64,000 nt of DNA, taken from positions 62,001 through 126,000 of the forward strand of contig BJKQ01000028.1 of NCBI GenBank assembly GCA_006538405.1, given 5' to 3'. Made by a program: the position numbers and the translations under genes. The notes under the pieces were generated by a model that worked only from the letters and a program-made list of their open reading frames with translations, had not been told where the DNA came from and did not search any database. How positions within the stretch are numbered: position 1 is the first letter of the stretch; each line of letters begins with the position of its first letter. This document shows positions 34,463-48,121 of the stretch, piece after piece. Source of the DNA: Hansfordia pulvinata. Its lineage: Eukaryota; Ascomycota; Sordariomycetes; Xylariales.

Positions 34463-35934
34463 TGTGAGCAGAGAGGGGAGGGGGGTGTCAGCTGCGATGG
34501 CCCTGGTCGATCAGTGGATCGTCACCGGCGTATCGGACGATCAGGATCGGACAAGGGGAGCGAGCTATACTCGCACCAGTATTCGTAGAGAAGCTACGAG
34601 TACCTGACGACGAGCCTGCGAGTAGACCAACGCACGAATGGCATTGGGACGAGGGAGTTTGCAGGTCTGGCGGGAGGTCATCTAGCGAGTAAAATGGGGG
34701 CGTCCAAACATGCCAGACCGGACCAGACTGAAGGCGCGGAGAAAAAGGGGGGGGGGAGAGTGAAAAATCGGTCAGGCAATGAATGGATCCCTACGACGAG
34801 AACAGCAAAATGGCAGAGGGTGTGTGAGAAAGAGAGGGATAGAGAGAGAGAGAGAGAGAAAAGAAGCGGCCCGGAGATATCGTCGATGATGGGCCGATTG
34901 GACGGGCTGGAGGGTCCAGACACGTTCACGATGCGTCGTTCTTGTACCGAAGCCGATGCGTCGGTCTGGACTGACGGGCTAATCACTAATAAGTAGTACG
35001 AGTAGGTAAGCTACCGGGATCCATTGGATATCGCAACATCGAGAACACACACCGTTACACCGCACGTCTACTCGGAGGTTACTGGTCTGGTTGCCGACAG
35101 CCACGGCCGCCGAGCCTGGCGATACCCGTTCGTACGCCGTGTTGATGATGCCTGCAACTCGGCTCCACGTGCCCTACTCCACCAACCACCACCGCTCATC
35201 CGTCCGGCATGGCATGGCACGAGATGGATGGGTGGGATGCATACATCTTCAACAGCACATACGAGTAGCGGGCGTGCGTGTGCGTGTGCTCGTACTGCGG
35301 AGTACACGTTATGAATCACCACCCACGTTTACTCGTAAACGCCTCCTCCCCGCCTGACCAACCGACCGCGACCGCGACCGACCGACCGAATCCCTCGGGA
35401 CAAACAATCCCTGCAATGCCGACCAATGCTCGCGTGGCTGGTCGCCGTCTACTAGGTATAGGTAGATACGAGTATGTCCACGTATGGGTGAGGTCTGGCC
35501 TGGCGATACCGTGCACGTAGACTTATTATCTACCTAAGGTATCTAGTAAGATGGAGTGCGATGAATCCAACATCGTGTAGGTCTCGTAGATACTGGCTGT
35601 AGGTAACCTAAAGAGAATTCTTCAGAGGGGTCATATAGGTAGAGTCCAAAAACTGGTAAATGAGGCAAGGTAAATACCACATTTTCATTATCGGGTGAAG
35701 TGCGGAGGTACTTACTTACCTTACGAGTACGCGCACCTTTTAGCACTTACCTACCTCCTATGGACCTGCAGGTAGTGGACATCGATCCGGCCAGAGGTGG
35801 TCCTCTCTCCCGTTCTCCACCCCGGATACTTTTCCCTCCTGTGCCTCCCCCGAAAGCCTCGCCTCCGTTCTCTATCGGGCTTCTGTTGCTCCGTATATAT
35901 GGGACTCAGCCAGACTGGGAATACGCGGGCAGGT

Positions 35935-35950
35935 GCGCGCGCGCGCGCGC
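35935..35950. repeat. (GC)8 microsatellite
   Basis: Alternating GC tract, a possible Z-DNA former, in gene-free DNA. Confidence 0.8.
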
Positions 35951-36265
35951 GAGAATTCTTCTCCTCTCCGCCAGCACCCCTAACTTATTAGGTAACCCGC
36001 TCCTATGCTTTGAGGTCGTGCCTGGGCTCTTGCAAACTCGTAATCGCAGGTTCATATCCTTCTTACAAAGCAAAGCGCCTTGCCTTGGCGCGCGGGTTTC
36101 GTCTCGCCCTGCACCACGAACCCCGACCACATCGCCCCACGACCCGGGGGGAAGACCTCCCGGCCCGCAGCCCGGGGCGCCATGGTGCACCTCACATCAA
36201 CTTAATGCGCCGATGGCACGGCTTTTGCGACTTGCCTCTCTCACACCCACACATAACCCTACACG

Positions 36266-36289
36266 CTCTCTCTCTCTCTCTCTCTCTCT
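36266..36289. repeat. (CT)12 microsatellite
   Basis: Dinucleotide repeat, followed by a C16 homopolymer at 36343-36358. Confidence 0.85.
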
Positions 36290-36934
36290 TTTCGCTCTGC
36301 AGCGTCCCCCCCATAGCCCCATAGCCCCTAGTCACTGCTGTGCCCCCCCCCCCCCCCCTCTCCAGGGCCGATTCCCTGATATTCGTCCCCTTCAACTGGC
36401 CGCTGGTCCTTCCTGCTCGGCGCGCCCTTTCGTAATTACCTTGCTCTTCGATTCGGGCTGATCATAGTAATCAACTCCGAAAGGAGAAACCAACGTAACA
36501 CAATGGTGACCACATAGGGGGGAGAGGAGTATTGCGATGTAGAGTCGCTGATCACTTCGGTGCCAAATATTTCGTTGGAATTCTGTCTGCTCTCTTGAAT
36601 CTATGCTGTTAGCCCTAGCCTAGAGTATCGGAAACCTGTCAAAGTCTACCTGTCGACTCATCCGACCCGGAAATAGCAATGTAAATCCCCATTGTTTGTT
36701 CGCCTTCGAGCGGCGGGAGAGCGCCGCACAGCTTATCCACTTACACTGTGTGTTTTGTACAAAGTACCCATGCGAACTCTCACCATTTGATTTGCTCATC
36801 CACGCATGCGCATCCATGAACGCCTCGCCTCACCGAGGACCGCACCCTGTTACCATCCCGTTGCAGCCCCAAAGAGAGAGCATGCGTGCCTGATTTGTGT
36901 CTAGGCCTCTAAGCATCTTGGCCAAGCCCCAAGC

Positions 36935-38986
36935 TTAACTACCGTCTGAATCCATGCCCAGAAGCGTTTTCTCCACGTCGTCGAGCTCATCATCGTCATC
37001 GCCGTCCACATCGCCGTCGCCATCACCAGCCAGGCCCAGCAACTGCTTGTCCATGTCGTCCAGGTCGCCCTCCGACTCGGATGCGTTCCCGCTGGCAGAA
37101 GGCTTCCCGCCCCGGGACTTGGGTTGCCCATCGCCTCCGTATTTGTTCGACTCCACTGCACGGCGACCTCCGCTCCTGGGTTTGACAGGGGCTACGACTT
37201 CTTGGGGCTGACCAGTGCGGGGATGCCAGCGCTTCATGCGGCGATGAGCTCGCCGAAGGGCCTTTGCGTACGAAACAAAGTCTTCGCCAAAGATGTCGTC
37301 TTCAGATTTTAACTGACAAAGACCACCAAAAGCCGTGTCCCGGAACAGAGACATGATCTTTGAGTTGTCCTCTTCTCCGCTGTCGATGAACGGGTCGGGC
37401 ACCGCGTCTAGACGACGTTTGGCTGGTATGAGAACGCCTTGTTGCCTGCGAGCTTTGCGCGAGCGGTGCTGGTGTTTGCGCAGACCGCGGTCGAGAATGT
37501 ACTCAACTCGCTGGTTGCGGTTGCGTTCCACTGCCAATTGGTGAGCAGTTGGAGGCCGGGGCTTGCGGGGCACGATGCCATCCACCGCATGGTTGGACTG
37601 CGAGTGAGGGGCGGGGGAAGAGGCTTCGAAGATCTGATACTTGAGAGGAGCGCCGCCCGAACGACGGGCGGTGCTGCCAGGACCAGCACGGCCGAAAGCC
37701 CTCGGCGGGGTGGAGCGAGTGCTGTCTACATCAGACTCGTGCTTCGGTGGCCGTATCCGGGGCAGAACAGCGGCAGCGGGGCTGTCCTCATTCTGTTGCT
37801 TGCCGCCCCGAGAAGCACGCTTAGTCGTTTGATGGTCGGCCATGTAAGCTTGATCGGCTGCGATGATTTTGGCACGATGAGCCTGTTTTTCTTTGCCGAA
37901 GACAAGCTCCTCTTCGGGGTCAATGTTTTCGTCCTGCTCTTCCTCAGTCGTCATCTCCTCAAGTTTGGGCACACCCTGGTTGGCGACCTCGGTCCCGTAG
38001 TCGACGCCGGCACCGAACGGGTTCTCTTCACACCCCTCTTCAGTGAAGTCTGATTCGAGATAAAACCACATGACCCAGAGGAAAGCGTTGGCACGCGATT
38101 GACTGGTATACTTGGTCTTCATGATCAGGTCATGGAATTCGTGATCGGAAGGAAAGTGTAGCTCGGCCACGTGGGTTGCATGTTGGCAGATGAGAAATAT
38201 GAGATTGACGGGGTTGGTGCGCGGAGGGTCCTTGTCTTTGAAAGCGCTCAGTTCGCGGGGTTCAGGCATGTCCTCAGCAGCACCTTTGAGGATGGACTTG
38301 AGCCGGGGAGCATCTTGGAGTTGTTTGTAGGCAGAAGCATCAGCATGCGCCTGTAGAGAGGGGATGGCATGATAGGTTCGCAGCTGGGCTCGCATTTCCG
38401 GGAAGACTAGCGAGAGAGGTCAAAGAGTTAGCTTGACAATGCAGTCGACAAAAGGCGCGCGCGGGCGGGGGGGGGACGTGTACATACAATTAAGAGTCGT
38501 GTTCATGCGGCCAACGTTGACGAGGAGGCAGACCATAGCCATGCCCTTGGCGGCTTCGCGATCACTGAGCAGCTTGTCGCGCAGGACTTTACTGGTCTTA
38601 CTGCTTCTGGCCATTGTATCGATGTAGAGGTCGGCAAAGTTCTGTTTGACAGGACTTCCCTTCTCGTAGTTGTTGGTGAAGACGCGGCGTTCATCATCGA
38701 AGACAGCCTTGAGAAAGTCGTATTGGATATCGCGACGCCATAGAGGCTCGCCATCCTCCTTCTTGAGGTGACGAATCTTGCCGATAGGAAAGGCGCCTGA
38801 CTGGCCATACCCGCTGGCAGCACCCTTGGATTTGCGCTTAGATGTGGCGCTGCCGTCGACGTCCATCATGCTTGCATCAGCATCGCCATTGGCGCCGGGC
38901 GAGTCGGCCTCACCGGCGGCTGGTGGGCTGGATGAGCGGCGATCCGCTGGCGTATCTCGCCGCTCTTCTTCGTCGCTTGAGGACAT
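36935..38986 (-). CDS. IES1: IES1-like subunit of the INO80 chromatin remodeller
   Basis: Fungal-specific INO80 complex subunit 1 family, nuclear. Minus-strand exons 38986-38488 and 38406-36935 (81-nt intron) give 656 residues, near the size of yeast IES1. The conserved core spans the intron: GKIRHLKKEDGEPLWRRDIQ, YDFLKAVFDDERRVFTN, FADLYIDTMARSSKTSK, VCLLVNVGRMNTTLNFFPEM and RTYHAIPSLQ, then HEFHDLIMKTKYTSQSRANA. The C-terminal half is basic and disordered with a late conserved box (FGEDFVSYAKALRRAHRRM) and an acidic end. Start: ATG at 38986 (MSSSDEEERR). The frame stays open upstream to about 39094 without an ATG, so a further 5' exon is possible. Same strand as DED1 and the ABC transporter. 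Confidence 0.88.
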
Positions 38987-41116
38987 ACTGATGATGATTG
39001 GGGCGTGTGAGACGTCCTCGTCGTTTGAGGCCAAGGAAGAGGAAGGTACGCGATTCGGGGCGGCGTTGGCGATCAAAGGCGGCGCGACAGTCAATATTAG
39101 GTCAAGATGCTGATGACAGAAAGCCGATTGTCATGATATCGGTGGCTATTAAAGTACCGAGCCGTTGATAGAATTGAGATGAGCGCGCAGGCGACTGTTG
39201 GGGCTGACACAACTCAGGAGGCAGAAGGTCGCGCAAGTATGTTGGCCAGTGATGGGGGGATGCAGAGGGCGATGGTGAGGGCGATGGCGTTGTCGATGAC
39301 GAGAGAATAGAGATGAAGAGTGGGATGGGTCGGTGATGATGGCGAACGGCTCGTCACAACGTCGGGATGTGAGGGAAGTGGACGTGGCTGAGGCAGAGTT
39401 TGGCACAGGTTGCGACTCGTCCCATCGCGGCGAGGATCCTCGTATCCGGTCGCGCCTGCGCTACGTGCCGGAAGGCATCGAGGTATCACTACGGGCACCA
39501 ACTAGGGGAAAGTACGTGCTCCCCAGGCGTTGACGGTACCTGCAGCCATGGATGGATCACAACCTCTCCCTGTAATAAGTGAGGTCCCCCTCGGAAGGCG
39601 AGGTGTACAACGGTACCCACGCACGCCACGACAGCTTTCCTCACTGGTTATTTCCACCTAGCTTATCCCATTAATGTCGGTAATATCACTGGGTGCCATG
39701 AGCCATAATCGGTCGCGGTGCTCGTTACCTGGCAGCAGCCGCGAGCCTTGTCGACCCAAACCACGTGCTCAACTCAGATTCTACTGTCAATTCACCGAGT
39801 TCGTAGAGGTTGGTTCCATCGCAACGTAGTACACATCTGGTATTTTTTTTGCTAGTTTACTTGTTCGGAAGTTCTCAGTCCATCGCGGATCTGTCTCTGC
39901 CTTAGTCGGACACAGCGTGGGAAAAGAGGCCCAGAATCCTTGAGAACGTCGTCTCAGCCCGTTCAATATCTGCAAAAGCACCGTCCTTGGTCCGATGCCA
40001 ACCCGGGATGGTCGGGAGCTGAGCTTGACTTCTCCACATGCAATCATCCCGTCATCAAGTAATGATCGGATTCCTGTCAGACTCAACCATGCTGTCTCCA
40101 GTGACCACCAGGTCCTGTGGCCCCTGAATCTGCCATGCCGAGACGCCTTTCTCAATGTTTCCCATCTTCGTTGCATCGTTGCCAAGTCCAGGGCCTCTGG
40201 GCGTCTGCAGGATTACCCATCCACCCGTAGTCTGTATGTGCTTTGTCCCTCAAGAGACCTCCCCTGTGTCGTGACTTGGGTCATGCCTCTTCCCTTTCGT
40301 CTTTGAAAGTGCCGAGGCGCCCAATGCGCCAGAGATTGAAAACCGAGAAAATCCACTTTTGTCTATGAATGCACGCGCGTCAAGCTTTGACCAAAAGGCA
40401 CAGCTTGCAGAAACAATTCAAGTCCATCAATATGTGGCCGCGAGTCCACGGGGTGCTTCGCCCACACCCCGCAGGAGCAAGCGTCCGCGAAATCAAGATT
40501 TTCGTCGTCGCCCCTTCCCCTGTGTATCAAGGGCAAAAGCAGCTTCAGGTACGTCGAAGAAGAAAAAGGCCGTCATCGTCGTTAAGAGCGTTTCGTGTCC
40601 AGCCGGAGCACACCATAGCCTCGGTGCTCCAGCTATCGTCTAATCCGATGAATGTCTCCGAGTACCTGTCGATGAAGGTACGAAAATATGACCTCCAATG
40701 TGTCATGCAGCTGCTCGCAGAGAAGGCCCCTGCAGGCTTCTATTGGGTATCAACAGTGAAGGGTGTTGCGGGCGAAACAAAGACAAATGCCGTCTATCGT
40801 ATGCCGGAGCCACGGGGCCGAGGGCTTGCCTCTCCAGGCTCGGTATGTGAAGGAACTCATCTCTGTCGCAGAAGGGACGATGCCGAAATGTCTTGGAAGA
40901 ATGCCGAACGAAAACGCAGTCGAGTGAAATCAAGAAAAAAAGAGGTGAAGGCAAAAAGATATGAGCAACAATGAGAGGCCGCCTGAAAAGCGGACGAGAA
41001 ACATGCTGTGGCGCGGGTGGTTTGCTCCGAGCCGGTTGGGGCGCCTGTATAGCTTTCGCAACCGTGCTACCTCACAAGGGAGATGCGACGGCAAGGCGCT
41101 GGCCAGTTGGCATGAT
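38987..41116. other. Intergenic, IES1 upstream / DED1 3' side
   Basis: 2.1 kb. The first few hundred bases serve as the IES1 promoter region. Open frames at 39787-40185 (-) and 40369-40974 (+) have no recognisable domain. No TACGAGTA copies. Confidence 0.45.
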
Positions 41117-43235
<2,119 letters not shown>

Positions 43236-43742
43236 GTTGGAAGATGGCGTGCGTGCTGGGATGTGGGTGATGAAAGGTGTGGGCGAGTAGATCGCGAGGT
43301 GGGAGCGTCGATGACACGAGAAGGGGCGACTTCTCTGGCAAAGACGAGACGGCTGTTGTGTTGATAGGATGGAGTATCCCAACGCAACAGGCGATGTGTT
43401 GTTGTGGAAGAAGCGTGTTTGCTTCGTGGGAGGGTGATGGGTGGATGAAGCAGAGATTTTTGGCTGCAAGTGAGGGACAGAAAGACGGACGGAGAATCAA
43501 TCTATCAGCCAGTCAATCACAAGACGCTTGCAAGCTCGTTCCTCAAAGTTCCTCTACAAAGAAAGAAACCCAAAGGAAAAAACAAGAATACCCCGAACGA
43601 AAAAGAAGGAAATCTCTTGTCGTGGGATGGGATTTTGGAGGCGTGTGTGGGAGGGAGGAGAAGGAGGAGGGAGAAACGAAAAGTAGGACGACCACCTCGA
43701 GTACGTAGATGTCCCCGGGCGAGAAAGGTTCGGGCAGAGGGC

Positions 43743-43755
43743 AAAAAAAAAAAAA
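43743..43755. repeat. A13 homopolymer
   Basis: Uninterrupted run of 13 A about 500 bp upstream of DED1. Confidence 0.8.
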
Positions 43756-45913
43756 GGCCCGCCGGTGGTCACAGGCTAGGCTAGTCCACTGCTGCGAGCC
43801 CCCGACGGGGGTACAAGGGCTGGTACCTACAGAATCGAGTCGACTTAGCGGCAGAAACTTCGGTCGCTACATGCCGTCGAGAATCCTGCGGCTTCCCAAG
43901 TGTCAGTATACCTTTTCAAAGCGCGGTCTGGGGGCAAAAGTGGCAGGGACTCATTTAGGCCTCGATGGGCCGCACCCAGAAGATCAGGGACTTCTATGAG
44001 CACCTTAGGTATGTGCAGTCAGTACGAGTGACAGCCACCTATCTACCCCAGGCAAGACCAATAAGTACAGGTATCTGCCAAGTCCTGCTTGCCGTACCTA
44101 AGCCTCGCATCAAAGTACTACTTGCCGCAAGCCCTCCAAATGTACGGTTGGGCACATGTAGATTGCGCCTGACACCAGTGGTGAGCACCAAAAAAACACA
44201 GCACGCCTGTAGGCACTCGTACTACCTTAGGTACCTGAGGAGGACGCACGCCTGGCTGTGTGAGGTCTAGATACCGGGCTACATCACGCTGCATACCTTA
44301 GATGGATCTAGGTACGGTCTATCTGCTCTCTCCATAGAGTGGTAGGTAGGTAGTGGATACATGCTCTCCACGTTTCGCACCTCACGAGTACGCGTACTCC
44401 GTACCTCATGGGGTCCAGCTTCTTGGAAAGGTTCGGGTCTGGGGCGTTACTCCTGATCTTGGCCGCAGGGCCCTTGAGCTTTTATCCCTGAATGGGCGCG
44501 CGAGGAGAACATGAGAACCTGGAAGTGTCTATGTGTATTTGTGTACTCTCGATCGTGGATTGTTGGTGGTGAGTCTCCATGGAAATACCACTGCGAGTAC
44601 ACATCCATCAGGTTCCGTGAATGCTCTGCGGGTCTGGTCCGGTCAGGCCCCAGAATCACAGTTTTCAGGGTGTTCTTTAACTGGGGCCAGCGGAGGCCAA
44701 CGGTCACCCCTCCCCATCCATGGATCTTCATACAGTGCCCGCCCACTCAAGCCCCTCAGCGGCGTCCGCAGGCCCTGGTCATCCCGCCACACGAACCGAC
44801 CTGCACGTCCGTTCACTGGGCGACTGTCCAGTGGACGCAGCGATTACATTGGGCTTCCAAGTCATCCATGGGTCCAGTTACGACACCCCGGATGAGAAGT
44901 CTTCATCGGGCACTGAACAGCCGTGCGGTGCGATCCGAAGCCCTGGGGCTTGCCACCTCCCGCGCACTCTTGGCCCAGCACAACTCGCAGAACTGCGCAA
45001 AGTCGGCGCTAGCTGCTGAATTGCCACAGTTCAGAGGTCGTGCGGGCAAGGCCAAAGGGCGTGCAGACACAGTGGCACGAGGGCGCAGTGCTGCCACTCG
45101 AGGGCTGCCCTGACCTGAGGTACAACAGGGATGCGTGTGCCTCGCCCCGTAGAAGTGAGGTGTGGCTGACGTCATGAACAGCACCTTGCTCCAACGCAGC
45201 GCTCTCAAGGACAGACAGACACAGGCCGGGTGCAGTGCCGCAAGCCGCGTGCGCCCAACGTGAAGATGACCAGCCAGCAATCCGCCAAGTGCCTCGTCTC
45301 TGTGCTCGCAATCCACAGAGTTCCGGAGAAAGAGGCCATCGCAGACTCGGGGCGCACCCTGGCCGACAGTCGCGAGGCGTGGCGGGTGTGAGCAGTGAGC
45401 AGGGCAACCCAGCAGCCCTGACTCTCCCCATACAGAGTCTACCGTCTGATTAGACTTCAGTTTGCAAATGGCGACATATTCGCCAGGGTTGTCGGCAGAT
45501 ATCAAAAACCCGGCTCATCTCGGCAGCGAAAGGATTGGGTATTTTCAGAACACAGGTGACATGGTTCCAGCGTCAGCCCACAATTGCCTCCTGTCCATAA
45601 GCCGTTTTCGCACTCGGCGAAGGCCAGGACTGGGCGAGAAAACGGCGAGCAGAGCACAGCGATGGCTTCTCGAAAGCGGAAACAGGGAGTACCCGTTGAT
45701 TTGTACGCCAATAGGAATGGCTTTACTCGAGGGAAACGCCTCGTCGGCGGGCTTCCTGGTTGCCTGCCGTCCATGTTGGTTCTCCCCGTAGCGCGCCTGA
45801 CGTGGCAGAACCATGTACCTCTGAATCATGTCCTATTGACTCGCATCTAGACGGCGTCCCCGAGCCACGACCCTGGCAGGTAATCCGCAACTCTCTCTAT
45901 CTTTGTGTGCAAA

Positions 45914-45937
45914 CCCCCCCCCCCCCCCCCCCCCCCC
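45914..45937. repeat. C24 homopolymer
   Basis: Uninterrupted run of 24 C, the longest homopolymer in the window. Exact length is likely unreliable. Confidence 0.85.
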
Positions 45938-46693
45938 ACCAACTGTCTGCATGCACTTGCGCCTGTCCTCCATCAGCTGCTAGTCTCTCGGGATAGGTGC
46001 CGGAGCATCAGTCACGCGATTAGATATACGATTAGAAGCACCGAGTGCAACTCGCTTCTCCGCAACTGTGGCGTCATGTAACGCTGCTTACGAGTAAGCT
46101 TGACGCAGACCTAGAGAACTCTTTACAAGCATCGTCTTTCGTGGCGAAATCTGCATGTGGCGTGCGCAATAATCGTAGCAAGCCCTCGGGCCATCACCAC
46201 TGGTTATTCTACACACAGAGAGACTCAACATGGCTCTCAAACTTATGATTTAAATATTGAAAAGCTATCCGAGAGGACCAGAGCCGGCGCCAGTTTGAGA
46301 AAATGACGATTATTCTTGTAGCGTTTCGTCAGCCCACCGATGCGTCTGATACAGCTGGATACAGTCGGGACTAGTGAGCATGCCCGGTTGTCAAGCACTC
46401 CATTGACATGTCGCCAGAGCGGTTCATGACTGTTGAGATGGGGATAGGCATCGCATTGTAGACCCTGCATTGCCGGGTGATTCAGCATCCCGTCGAAGTT
46501 ACCGATGGGACGGCCTAGAGAGCACGCTTCACACTTCTTCGAGGCGCCCCTATCCGCGCACAATGACAGTCATCAATGGCCAGTGTTCCAAGCCCCAGTT
46601 CTGAAAAGTCGGGAGCATCAATGGGTTTGCCTAAAGGCGATCGGTGGCAAGTGATGGGTTGCCGAACCATGGCCCAGATCTCCCGCGTCGATA

Positions 46694-47366
46694 TTAGGCG
46701 CTCTTAACAATCTTGTCATCGTTGAACTCTATCGGGACAATCCCATCTTTGGTCACGGCCTTAACAGTCATGCCTTTGAAGTCGATGGGCATCCTCCTCT
46801 TCAGTTCGTCGGTGCACAGCTCTAAAAGCTTGATACCCTGGTGGAGGGTGATGTCTGGGTGGTGATGCTTGTCCAGGATGGAAAGGCAATAGTACTGGGC
46901 GTAGCCGTGAGCGGCGTACGGCACAGGCGCGCAAGAGGCGAGATAGTCAACCCAGTGGAGGCTGGGCTTGTGGGTGATGGGGTCTACACCACCGAGAAGA
47001 AGGTTGACGTTGTAGGGCTTGCGCGAGCGCAGGCTGGAGGCGAGTTCGCCGCGAACAAAGTTGGAGAGAGCAGTGGGGGATAGATCGGTCTCGTTACGCA
47101 TCGAATAAAGCTGGGCGTTGGCTTGGATGTATTCGGAGAAGTGCACGGTATCGCCAGCCTCACCGGAGAAGGCCATGAGGGTGTGCTTGTTGAGTGGGCG
47201 GGTCTTGTCGTCGGAGGCCTTGAGGATAGTGGGCCCACGCATAGCGGCCTTAGAGGCGGCTATCAAGGTGAAGTCCTTGCCCGTGATACCTAGGAGCACC
47301 TCCCTGGTGGAAATGTCAGCAGTGTCTTTGCGGCGATGTGGGATGTGGGATGGCGCAGACGTACAT
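46694..47366 (-). CDS. PRE1: 20S proteasome beta-4 subunit (PRE1 / PSMB2)
   Basis: Non-catalytic beta subunit of the 20S proteasome core, cytosol and nucleus. Exon 47303-46694 encodes EVLLGITGKDFTLIAASKAA, the start seen in beta-4 subunits, through SLHWVDYLAS and AHGYAQYYCLSILDKHHHPD to the end KIVKSA. The only way to supply a Met is a first exon ending AT at 47366-47365, a 61-nt intron (47364-47304, donor GTACGT, acceptor CCACCAG), and G from the second exon: the start codon itself is split AT|G. This gives 203 residues, matching the family. There is no N-terminal propeptide and no catalytic Thr, as expected for beta-4. An ATG formed by reading into the intron stops after 16 codons. Confidence 0.93.
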
Positions 47367-48121
47367 TACGACGGTTGACGAGGGTGGGGTATTTGGCCGT
47401 CAGAGGGGGGCAGCAAAGAGCTGTCGAGCGGCGTATGCACGAGCTGGCGAGATGCAGAGAAGTCCCAGGTAAGAGGGGGAAAGAGCACGAATGGCCGAAA
47501 AAGATGTATGCGAATGAGGGAGGTGGTGAGGATGATGGAAGCTGTCGTGCTGGTGGTGGCGGCAGTGGTGGTGATGATGCTATCCAGGCGTGCGACAGGT
47601 AGTCCGGCCAAACCTATCGATACCTCCCAGGGAAGGTCCGGAGCGGGTAGGTAAGGTAGGCACAGAGGTAGGTACGAAGTGAGACGCGCACTCGAGCTAC
47701 AGCCTGCCGCCGACTTGCCCACCTCCAGCCTGCCACAGGGTGGATGGGATCCGCCAGTCGTCGTAGTGGCGGCGCAAGTGCCTGCACTCCCCTGGGGTAA
47801 TTACACCGAGCCGTGGATTCAATCCACTGACCTGATCTCCAGCCTGGCTCAAGTCAAGTCAGGTCAGCACCACCCTGGCCCGCCCATCCTTATCGGAACT
47901 ACAGAAACAGCCATTGCTGCGGCGATAAGCGATAGCGGATTGTAAATTTTTGGAGGGCAGCCCGTACGACGGCTTCGGCATAGCAACTCCCGCCAAAACC
48001 ATCTCAATCCACTCCCGCCATTCTGGAAACTGGCGTGAGGACGAGAATCTGCCACGGCCGCAGCATTACGACCTCACCGCCGACGACACTCCAGTCGCTC
48101 GCGTGGCACAAACAACCCATC
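47367..48121. promoter_or_regulatory. Divergent promoter region, PRE1 (-) / RRP9 (+)
   Basis: 755 bp between two housekeeping genes. TAGGTAAGGTAGG-type sequence near 47648-47660. I looked for the yeast-type proteasome element GGTGGCAAA and did not find it. No gene seen. Confidence 0.5.

Larger units (their letters stand above)
30818..36934. promoter_or_regulatory. 6.1-kb gene-free region upstream of the ABC transporter
   Basis: No believable gene. Holds twelve exact TACGAGTA/TACTCGTA copies between 33,127 and 35,729, TACCTACC runs near 31,675, 32,417, 33,600 and 35,740, palindromes at 31,680 and 32,729, and several simple repeats. Open frames here have skewed, low-complexity composition and no domain. 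Much of it is probably the regulatory region of the transporter; the last few hundred bases are the 3' flank of IES1. Confidence 0.45.
43236..46693. promoter_or_regulatory. 3.5-kb region upstream of DED1 / downstream of PRE1
   Basis: No believable gene. 43,236-43,500 is the T/C-rich (sense strand) DED1 leader. TACCTACC-related runs occur near 44,340. An open frame at 44903-45505 (-) and one at 46243-46563 (-) have no family resemblance. C24 at 45914. Confidence 0.45.

Noticed and set aside
36015..36065. tRNA-like string (AACTCGTAATCGCAGGTTCATATCC) resembling anticodon and T-arm
   Set aside because: The T-stem does not pair properly and I cannot build acceptor or D arms around it, so it is not called.
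26167..36934. Secondary-metabolite cluster around the ABC transporter
   Set aside because: No synthase, tailoring enzyme or cluster transcription factor is present; neighbours are housekeeping genes.
39787..40974. Open frames on both strands between IES1 and DED1
   Set aside because: No family resemblance, several rely on non-ATG starts, and codon choice lacks the third-position GC bias of the real genes.
44903..45505. 200-codon minus-strand open frame
   Set aside because: No domain or conserved motif and cysteine-rich, irregular composition; GC-rich random frames of this size are expected.
46243..46563. 106-codon minus-strand open frame downstream of PRE1
   Set aside because: It reads more protein-like than most but matches nothing I recognise and has no clear start context.
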